Shown piece after piece: positions 55,719 through 64,000 of a DNA stretch of 64,000 bases. The notes under the pieces were generated by a model that saw nothing but the letters and a program-made list of their open reading frames with translations, was not told the origin of the DNA and searched no databases. The position numbers were made by a program, and so were the translations under genes. Each line of letters starts with the position of its first letter. The stretch's first letter is position 1. The DNA is from Reticulitermes speratus (taxonomy: Eukaryota > Arthropoda > Insecta > Blattodea > Rhinotermitidae), in NCBI GenBank assembly GCA_021186555.1, contig JAJKFL010000427.1, positions 24,415,238 to 24,479,237 of the forward strand, written 5' to 3'.

Positions 55719-56324
55719 TTTTTATCAAACAGTTTTAGAATATTTAGTGTTTTTTTATAACAAGTGCATGTTAGTTGGTGAAAACCATTGTCTATAGGGC
55801 CTACTCGAAAAATGCACGGTGAAAATAGAATAAAGTTTATGAGTATCTGTAAGTGAATTAACATTTCATTCAGAAGAAATCGAACGCTGGCTAGAGGAGA
55901 GAAACTTACTGCAAGGTTTTGTTTCAACTCTAGGAGCCCTTTGAATAGCCTCTCGGCCCCGGCAGTTAGCGGATTACAGGTTGGAAACCTCTCGGGAATA
56001 GACCGTTTGGAAAGCAAATTGTTGTATCATTTGAAAATGTTATTTAAATTGTAAATAGGAAATATGGCTGATAAGAAAATGAAGTAGAAGGGGGGTTGTC
56101 ATTGTTGAGGTTACGATTTCATCACTAGCTAAGAGAAAATGAGGAAAACCAGGACAGATCTCAGTAAAGTCTTACCACAACCAAAAATAGTGTCTAATAC
56201 TTCCAAAATACAGGTCTGGGGATTTTAGATTTTCTCAGCAGTGAGAATATAGATTGTGGTTTTGTGGGTTTCACAGTATTTCGTCTGAGCGGCTGGCAAA
56301 GATGAATTACATGTCAGTTGCGTT

Positions 56325-56600
56325 ACTGGGAGCTAGTATAGTGACCATGCTAAGGGATCAGTGACCGGAGAGTCGAGGTTAAAATCCCGACAGGGGCAAA
56401 CATTTTTCTCTTCTCCACCACATCCAGACCGATTCTGGGGCCCACCCAACCAAAATTCTGTGGGTACTTGCGGTCTCTTTCACCAGAAGCAAAGAGGCCG
56501 AGACCCGAAATTGACTGTTCACCTCAATCTACGGTAGAGTTTAAGAATGAGTGGAGCTATATCTCCACCTCCCATGCGTCTTCATGGTATGGTAATTAAG
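56325..56600 (+). mobile_element. SINE-2 with tRNA-like head
   Basis: The head GGGAGCTAGTATAGTGACCA and B-box-like GTCGAGGTTAAAATCCCG are followed by the body CATCCAGACCGATTCTGGGG, AAGAATGAGTGGAGCTATAT and the tail CTTCATGGTATGG. Same family as 43,935-44,165. Confidence 0.78.
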
Positions 56601-56887
56601 CACATGATCAACTCTACCCTTGATATCCTACCTTGCTCCCCCTCAAACTTGATGGGACAGATACAGATCTGTCGAAAATAGAATTTCAATGTTCAGTTGC
56701 TAGGTACGGTGTAAATAATGTACTTTTCTTTGTTGTTCCTTAGCCTAAGGTAAATGGAGTTTTGTTGTTAAAAAATAAAAAGTTTTGTTTAACAAAGCCT
56801 TCTGTTAAATATTATTGCACGGAATTGTGTTTCCGAACTGTACCGTCTATCTCACCTTGGCATGAAATTTGTTGTACTGATTCATTC

Positions 56888-57125
56888 CTTTGTCTGTCTT
56901 ACGACAGGTCCACAGCCTCTTCCAAAGCGAGTTCTCCGCAAAGTGCGATCTAGTGCGTTCCTCTTTCAATTTCCAGTACCTTCTCTGTTCCTTAAGATCA
57001 TCCAGTAGCTGCTTACGTCTTCTTCCTCGTCCTCCCGTCCCTTCTATCCTTCCCTCTTTCCTTCAATCATGTGTTTTAGAAGGCAGTTTCTACGTAAGAT
57101 GTGACCAACTCACTCAGCCTCGCAA
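56888..57125 (-). mobile_element. LINE RT C-terminal scrap (GHILRRN type)
   Basis: Minus strand: GHILRRNCLLKHMIEGKREG, a stop/frameshift, then GTGGRGRRRKQLLDDLKEQR and RYWKLKEERTRSHF. I recognise this as the tail of a non-LTR element common in insects. It is not a functional gene. Confidence 0.72.
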
Positions 57126-58054
57126 TGTTAAATAAAACTGAATAATAATGAAAGAAGGAACTGGTTTAGCGCTTGACACAAGAGTAACAAATATGAATCA
57201 CTTGGCTTTCAACTTATTTTGTCAATTGCATGCAGTGTGTTGCTTATCTGAACTGCCAATTCGCCCCGATTATGACGTAGCAGCGTGTTATCTCTGACGG
57301 CCATGGCCACGGATAGTATCGCATCAGAAGCGACACAGCGTCATGTGGGTATGCAGCGCGACAGTTGGCTGTCCTTTTTAAAATCGAAGTTAAGCCCCAC
57401 AGGTTATATATAGAGATTGTGTTGGCAGATCCGTATACAGAATTGCTTTCGGAAGGTGTAGGATGCATTAAGTTTGAAATACAGAGCACGATGAGCAATA
57501 AACTGCCCAAACTGTCTGAAGGCACTTTTATTTGGGGATCTTCGTGACCAATTACGACCTTATATTCTGACACGATATTCTGCCAGTGACACATCACGCT
57601 CCCAGCGATATGGCCGGAATAGCAAGAGATATAAATTTAAATTTAAGAGGAAAATCTTAGTTCACTTTCCACTCCGAAAGCCACGCCCTCTGTGTACAAA
57701 AGCAAACACGAGTTCATTAAAAACGGGCATGCATTTATGTAAGGAATCAAACACAACTCAATAAACACATTTCTACATCGATCGAACTTCGGTCGCGACA
57801 TGGTTCAGACGTCGGTTCCTGGCCCCTCACCACGGAGGCCCGGGTTGGACCCATGGGCCAGTCCATGTTGTATTTATGGTAGAAAAAGTGGCAGTGGAAT
57901 AGGTTTTTCCCCCAGTATTTCAATGTCATTCCACAAATACTTCATAATTATCTTAATAGTAGTCTTATCAGTAACTTCAAATAAAGCACTGCTCTTTCGG
58001 GTAAAGTCAGGTAGCACTGTACAGCAAAGTACTTTCGTACATATTAGATATGTA
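57126..58054. other. Intergenic stretch, no gene seen
   Basis: Several frames of 60-117 codons occur by chance in balanced-GC sequence, and none has recognisable motifs. A tRNA-B-box-like CCCGGGTTGGACCC near 57,840 could be a SINE scrap. Confidence 0.4.
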
Positions 58055-58130
58055 CAGGGGTCCCTCGGTTACCCGGACTAATGGGGGAGGTGTGGTCCGG
58101 ATTACGGGGAAGTCCGGATCACCGAGGGGG
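58055..58130 (+). mobile_element. pogo/Tigger-type terminal fragment
   Basis: TA then CAGGGGTCCCTCGGTTACCC GGA, and 50 bp later the inverse TCCGGATCACCGAGGG. The sequence style is that of Tigger TIRs. The distal terminal bases are missing, so it is truncated or a very small derivative. Confidence 0.55.
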
Positions 58131-58671
58131 AAACTCCGGACAGGTTTTGATCGAGGTGCCGGACAAAGAGAGACGCCGTGGCCCTCCAGGTTGGGAGTTG
58201 GCCGCTGCGATGACATCCTTACTTCGTAAAAACTTAACTGTTCCCAAACCCCGGCAGAGGCTTCGGAAGCGGAAAGGATAATAAGACGGAAAAGGCGATT
58301 AGTGTAAGTGGAGCGCGTGTTGTTTGGAGTGATACCTTAGATTTGCTCCAGATACGTAACTGGAAGGTGGCAGCAAGAAACAGAGAAGTTTGGAGGAAGG
58401 AGATCGGGGAGGTCACGGCCCGAAAATGGGCCGAAGCGCCATATAAGAAGAACGCCTTCAAATACAGAACAATGATTTACCTTAAATTTATCAAGAACGT
58501 TTCGTCTTTTGTACATCCCTGCACATTCGGCTGTCTTAAATTTATCATTTCGGTCCGTTTTACTTCCTATTTTATGTCTTGTGACCGTCTGTTCGCATCT
58601 CTTTGTCGTGTAACACGGCATAAGATAAAGTTGTCTATGTACTTAACTAAGTACCATGCCGTGAAGAGACT

Positions 58672-58780
58672 CATGGGGGCGATGAGGTATAGTTCCACAC
58701 GCTCTTGACCTCAGCACTAGATTGAGGTGAGTACTCAACTTCACGACCCTACCGCTGTATCTCTAACACAGTGTCCCACT
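58672..58780 (-). mobile_element. SINE-2 fragment
   Basis: ATGAGGTATAGTTCCACACG and GATTGAGGTGAGTACTCAAC match the 3' body of SINE-2 in the orientation of 43,935-44,165. The remainder is lost. Confidence 0.6.
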
Positions 58781-58929
58781 GTCACCATCTCATTACACAG
58801 CAAGCTTTGTAGCCTCAGACCCAGACTGCACACGTGAATAGCATATAGTGTTGTCTCTGATAAGTCCGTTTTACCGGCGGTTCATCGAATCTTTCATGCA
58901 ATTCAAAATACAAATTTGTACGTCCGTAG

Positions 58930-59165
58930 GATGAGTAGCTCAGTAAACATAGGCACTCAGCTAGGGGCTGGATGACTGGAAATATATTGCTTACGAAAGG
59001 GGCAGAGATCTTACAATGCTATAGGTCCACACCTACTCCGCCACCTACCCTGGATACAGGGAGCTCTTTCCCCGTTGCAAAACAGCCGAGACATGAAGCT
59101 GACCATTCACCTCCATGTAGGACCCAGATGAAGAATGAATGGAGCTAGATTTCCATTTCTCCATA
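58930..59165 (+). mobile_element. SINE-2, degenerate copy
   Basis: ATGAAGCTGACCATTCACCT, GATGAAGAATGAATGGAGCT and AGATTTCCATTTCTCC follow the SINE-2 3' body order. The head is not recognisable. Confidence 0.55.
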
Positions 59166-59285
59166 TTTTAAATCGCTGTGGTTGATTATACATAGGGACA
59201 AGTTTGTCTTTTACCGCCACATTGTTTTTTCATACCCGTGCAATTTACTTACATTTGTTGCTCTAGTCTCTTCTATCTTTTCGTC

Positions 59286-60095
59286 TCTTGCCACAGCATG
59301 TCCACGTCTCTTGCCACAGCATGTCAACATCTCTTGCCACAGCATGTCAACATCTCTTGCCACAGCATGTCCACGTCTCTTGCCACAGCATGTCCACGTC
59401 TCTTGCCACAGCGTGTCCACTTCTCTGACCACAGCGTGTCCACTTCTCTGACCACAGCATGTCCACGTCTGTTGCCACAGCATGTCCACGTCTCTTGCCG
59501 CAGCATGTCCACGTCTGTTGCCACAGCATGTCCACGTCTGTTGCCACAGCATGTCAACGTCTGTTGCCACAGCATGTCCACGTCTCTTGCCACAGAGCAT
59601 GTCCACGTCTCTTGCCACAGCATGTCCACGTCTCTTGCCACAGCATGTCCACGTCTCTTGCCACAGCATGTCCACGTCTCTTGCCACAGCATGTCCACGT
59701 CTTTGCCACAGCATGTCCACGTCTCTTGCCACAGCATATCCACGTCTCTTGCCACAGCATATCCACGTCTCTTGCCACAGCATGTCCATGTCTGTTGCCA
59801 CAGCATGTCCACGTCTGTTGCCACAGCATATCCACGTCTCTTGCCACAGCATATCCACGTCTTTGCCACAGCATATCCACGTCTCTTGCCACCAGCATGT
59901 CCAGGTCTGTTGCCACAGCATGTCCACGTCTCTTGCCACAGCATATCCACGTCTCTTGCCACAGCATGTCCACGTCTCTTGCCACAGCATGTCCACGTCT
60001 CTTGCCACAGCATGTCCACGTCTCTTGCCACAGCATGTCCACGTCTCTTGCCACAGCATGTCCACGTCTGTTGCCACAGCATGTCCACGTGTCAT
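59286..60095. repeat. 23-bp minisatellite, about 35 units
   Basis: Unit TGTCCACGTCTCTTGCCACAGCA-type, given here in parts: TGTCCACGTCTCTTGC, CACAGCA. Variants are TGTCAACGTC, CTGTTGCC, CATATCC and occasional 1-3 bp indels. As 23 is not a multiple of 3, the peptide period is 23 residues, and long frames (up to 319 codons plus, 305 codons minus) are open on both strands. No signal, domain or neighbour suggests that any of them is used. Confidence 0.95.
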
Positions 60096-61632
60096 CATCC
60101 AACTAATATTTTGCATCATTTTACACACTACGCTTCCTTACATCATTTCACCGGCATTCAAACCCTTCCACCTAACGCCATAATGTCCAGGACGTAAGCC
60201 TTCTACTTCGCCCCCCGCCTCATACTCAGTACGATCCTACCACCTTCCAGTGAAGCTTCTACCTGTAATTCATTATTTGTCTCGCCATAAGATGAGGCTC
60301 CATTCTTTCCATGTGGCGTGCCCAGGTATTTCTATTATTCTATATTTCACTTTTACATAAAAACGTTTACTGCCCTTGTAGTTCTCATGTTCCTTAATTC
60401 GCCTTGTAATATTGACCCAGCCACGTTTCTGTGAATGCCAAACACCATCTTGTGCTTCACTTAACGTACGTAAAAATCTGTCATTGGTGGCTGAAAGCTG
60501 AAGCCAGCTCACTCATCGCTGTGTGGTGCAGGTGCAGTATCAGCAAAACGTGTCCTGTGTCACATTTGTTTGCTTACGTCGTGATCAGAACATCAGGCAG
60601 TCCTCGACCTTGCGAGGGAGGCAGCCGGTTATAAACACGTTGTATCGTCCTTTGTACTTTCCATGTTACACACGAGATAACACGCTGAGAAGCGCTGGCC
60701 TGTTGAGTGTGAATTAATTTTTTGTTTAAAATTATCTGCAAAACAGACGTGCCCCGCCATGTCACAATTCAAAGACAAAGGCCACCAACAGCTGGCTTGG
60801 GTCTTTGTGAAAAAAAAAAAAATTTGCCCCCCCCCCCCCCCCAGAAGGGCGGGCCATGTAAAAATATTTACACTAAATCTGAGAAACTGACTCACAGTTG
60901 CAGAGTGACTTGGGCTTGGTCTGAAAGGGTTAATTTGTACAGTCGACAGATAGTAATACTACAGAGAAAGACAGAAATATATGCAACATAGTCAGGCCCC
61001 GGGCCCAATTAAGGACCGGCGTGCCCCGGCAATATATACCGGCTCTGCTCCCTCACCTAACGTCCACACTGCTTAAAGATACAACCTATCCGAGACTTCT
61101 AAGCAATCGTAGGCTAGATGTAACCACCGAAATACTGGAAAACAAGATGGCTTCTTCAAACACAGGCAGCGTGAAACGAAACACTGTCATTTTGTATCTG
61201 GAATACCTACCAAATTCGTGACAGTTATTCAAAGTAGGTCACTACCGCTTCCTTCCACATCCCTTCCCAATTCAACATTCACGAACAATCCTGCCATTCA
61301 AATATGTAACATCTGAGATAAACAAATTTTCTTTCAATTAAAAAAGAATGGCAAATAAACAGCAGGTGCCCCTTTGTGCACTTCAACTCTCCACTGCCGC
61401 TTCCCATTAACTGACGAAGTGCGTTTCATTAATAAAATAGCCACCCTGCAATTTATGTTTGCCTTTGATTACGAGAGTTTCTTGTGTGATCAAGAGGCAG
61501 TTCATTAACTTCCGCTGTGAACTGAACTTAACTCGCCACGTTTCCGGTCGCAAAGTCTTGTGTTTGATGCAGTTGAACAAGAAATCATTGGCGAGATTTC
61601 AGGCTGCCGCCGCGATGTAGATGGGATTTGCA
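60096..61632. other. Intergenic stretch, no gene assigned
   Basis: Mixed sequence with an A-run then C-run at 60,811-60,842. A segment near 60,990-61,030 (GGCCCCGGGCCCAATTAAGG) resembles a hAT end scrap. A minus-strand frame at 60,512-60,273 (SQKRGWVNITRRIKEHE) has fairly ordinary amino-acid composition but no family I know and no splice context I can defend. Confidence 0.4.
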
Positions 61633-61840
61633 CTCTTCTGGGATATTACACAACGTAGAAAGGTAGTTATGTACCGACATTTCGGGACAACCTATCGGTC
61701 CCATCTTCGAGGGTAAGGGTCAAGAAGTCCAAGAAGAACCTTTCTTCTTGGACTTCTTGACCCTTGAAGATGGTACCATACGTTGTCCCGAAACGTCGGT
61801 ATATAACTACATCTCAACGCTGTGTAATATCCCAGAAGAG
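61633..61840. repeat. Fold-back element, ~100-bp arms
   Basis: CTCTTCTGGGATATTACACA opens the left arm (61,633-61,735) and its inverse closes the right arm (61,742-61,840). Each arm carries CCGACRTTTCGGGACAAC...CCATCTTC, a variant of the hammerhead-like block with core TTGAAGA or TCGAAGA rather than CTGANGA. The centre is 6 bp. Related scraps occur at 48,868-48,965 and near 50,950. Confidence 0.88.
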
Positions 61841-64000
61841 CGTAGATCTCAAGAAAACATTTACTAAATAACTAACTCCATGCAGTAGTGTTCTTGATAA
61901 GCTGACAGTTATTCAGTTACATTGAGGCTAAATAAAGAAGGCCCGTGGTTAGGCCCCATGCATATTTCCCTCCAGTTTCTTACCAATTTAACACGAATGA
62001 CGGTAGCGGTAAATTTCACAAGAGGCAAGCCATTTGGGCTGGTTCGTATAGGAAAAACGGAAATGTAGGAATATGAAACAGAGGAGAGAAAGGAGAAAGC
62101 TGTGTGTGTCGTTATCCCCACCATCCATCAGAATATTTCCGTGGTCTTAGTTAAGTCACCAACTCCCGCGCCTTCATTGAACCTAAATATTAATTACCTT
62201 TATTAAGATATCAGTAAATCTACCATTGGAATCTATTTTGAACCAATTCAATCCACCCCACATATTCACACCGATTTTACTTTAAGAACCATTTATCATC
62301 CATCTATGTCTAGGTCTTCCGAGTTATCTCTTCACCGGAGTTTTTACCGCAGTGTTCAAATTGCAAACGTTTAACAACAGGAACAGTAAGGAAAAGCCCC
62401 TTTTTTTCAGTTTTAATTTTGTGAGATTGGGTCACAACGTATAACTTTCAATTGTTCGTATCAACTGGAAAGCCTACCCATTTCGTTCCGATCCAATTCG
62501 ATGGTCAGTTGTCCTATTCCAAGCCTCACTCTGCTGTACTCTACATCTCAGCCACGTGTAAGCTTGCTCAGTCTCATCTTACTTAACTCTGGCGTCGTCA
62601 AATTAGAAGCAAAACGACATAAGTCTGATAAGTTGCACAAGCTGCGCGTTATAACCGTGTAGGGGCGGGAGACCGCCTCCAGGACAGCCCGGGTGCTGTG
62701 GGGGCGCAACGTAGGACTTATCGATTTTCACGACGCAAACCATCCGACCCACTCGTGCAAAATTCAGCACAGCTCTCGCAAACCCGGCAGCAAGTTGCGA
62801 TGTTGTGTGTTCAGATCTCAACAAGTGCAGGTTGCTGCTCTGTCACTGTTAAACACGCCTTACGATGTATCAAGCCACTGTATATTGACTTGCCACTTGG
62901 AACAAGAATTTCCGCACAATAGTCATGAATCCTACAATCCTCCTGCGATTCACAGATCCACAGATCTGTTAGAATTAACTACTGCTATTGTTTCTCTATA
63001 TTTCTGTAAAAACCCAGCCAACTATACAGACTGTATCCTTTAAATTCTTCGGCTATAACCTCAAAGTTTCATTTCATTGTCATATCTGTATTACTGACTC
63101 ACAATCACGTTTATGACCTACTCTCTACCAAATTTTATGTTTCCAGCTCCAATGATCCATTAGTTTGCTCATATTTCCAAACTTTTTGCCATACGACATT
63201 TCAAGGCACTAAAGTTTGTGGCGCTAGTGTTGCTCCCATATCACAAAATCGCGCGTCCGCCATTTTGTTGAAGGACATTACAAAGTAGTGTTTTGGAGTG
63301 GACTTCAGTAGAACAACATTCAAACAAATTGTCTTAAAAATCGATGAAATATTTTAAAATTTTAAGCGGTCGAACACACAGACAGCATCATGATAACAGA
63401 GGAGTAACTGTTTTCGTATTTAAAGAGAAACATGGGCTAAGAATTACAAATGTTCCTCTTCTCTCTAATGGCGTTCTCGTTCTTACGGTTAACATACTGG
63501 TCCTGATTACACGTTTGTCTTTTGTTCTTAATAAAAGAACAGCACTTCATATGTTCCTGATCAGGTACTACATCTTTAACAACTAACGACAGTGTTCTGC
63601 CCTCACAATGGGACACAACTTACTGTGAAATATATGTAAACCTCCACCAGACCACACGGCGTCCCATCTCAGAATACAGTCAGTTATCACATTCAGCACC
63701 ACGAAAAGCTCAAACCTCGTAGTCATTCACACGTACACTGCTTCTTCTTCGACTGCAACCGCCAATAAAATCGACTGTTTCTTTTAAAGCACGAAGCCTA
63801 TAAGCCACTAAGTTAATTCATGAGCAGAAGCCAGTCTTACTGGGGGGGGGGGGGGGGGGCCGACATAAAAGAAGAACACGAATATATGGCTGTAAATTTA
63901 ATCACGTGACTCACAAATACACCATATTTGCTTCTCCTTTTCAAGAAATCTTAAAGTATTTAAGAATGCGTGTCAGAATTGTTGCCTATATGTATAGCCG
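61841..64000. other. Right flank, no gene assigned
   Basis: AT-rich DNA with short frames only. A run of 19 G at 63,841-63,859 may collapse or expand in assemblies. Nothing else recognisable to the right edge. Confidence 0.45.

Larger units (their letters stand above)
55261..55791. repeat. Fold-back element with two hammerhead-like motifs, nearly complete palindrome
   Basis: Arms of about 255 bp meet at an AT-rich centre near 55,530. Paired landmarks: TTCACCAACTAAATGCACTT / inverse near 55,765; the ribozyme-like motif; ACACGTACATATGTTAATCC / inverse near 55,645; AAGCCGATATGTCTTTTTAA / inverse near 55,565. Arm identity is high, so it is among the younger fold-backs of the window. Confidence 0.92.

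Noticed and set aside
58320..58480. Possible RT C-terminus (NREVWRKEIGEVTARKWAEA).
   Set aside because: The resemblance to LINE tails is too short and lacks neighbouring motifs; left unassigned.
63330..63590. Possible THAP/P-element-related exon near 63.3 kb.
   Set aside because: No C2CH zinc-finger pattern or conserved motif could be seen in any frame.

Overview
The window looks like nuclear DNA from a large-genome arthropod, most likely an insect. Signs of this are spliced genes with GT-AG introns, tRNA-derived SINEs, Jockey-type and other non-LTR retrotransposons, a mariner element, hAT- and pogo-type MITEs, long satellite arrays and animal-type 18S rRNA fragments. Two worn LINE C-terminal fragments (about 48.0 and 57.0 kb) are of a type I associate with cockroach and termite genomes, so Blattodea is a reasonable guess. 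That is an inference, not a demonstration.

Layout. (1) 1-7,965: an rDNA-derived repeat domain. Five copies of the first ~170 nt of 18S rRNA, all ending at the same base, are embedded in ETS-like sequence and two tandem-repeat families (about 76 bp and 51 bp). This resembles duplicated or decayed rDNA spacer. (2) 7,966-25,797: broken copies of one Jockey-like LINE, all on the minus strand and partly head-to-tail. They flank about 55 copies of a 143-bp satellite (13,311-21,265), and one carries a complete but frameshifted mariner. (3) 25.8-34 kb: AT-rich intergenic DNA with MITEs, SINEs and hammerhead-ribozyme-like motifs. (4) 34,142-45,403, minus strand: the only convincing host gene, a six-exon glycosyltransferase family 92 (GT92, DUF23) type II membrane protein. 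I reconstruct it as 587 residues with every splice phase consistent. (5) 45.9-47.6 kb: a 31-copy 52-bp minisatellite just upstream of that gene. (6) 47.6-64 kb: LINE fragments, SINEs, fold-back elements, and 18-bp and 23-bp minisatellites, with no convincing host gene.

The most unusual theme is a scattered family of hammerhead-ribozyme-like motifs: CTGANGA core, helix II, GAAA, a two-base-pair helix III, then a GTH cleavage triplet. They recur at least 13 times between 26 and 56 kb, often as inverted pairs inside long fold-back palindromes, and at different stages of decay. Minimal hammerheads of this type are known from Penelope-like retroelements, but no Penelope reverse transcriptase or GIY-YIG endonuclease is visible here. 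A second notable feature is a 52-bp minisatellite that grew out of a splice acceptor and the first bases of exon 2 of the GT92 gene.
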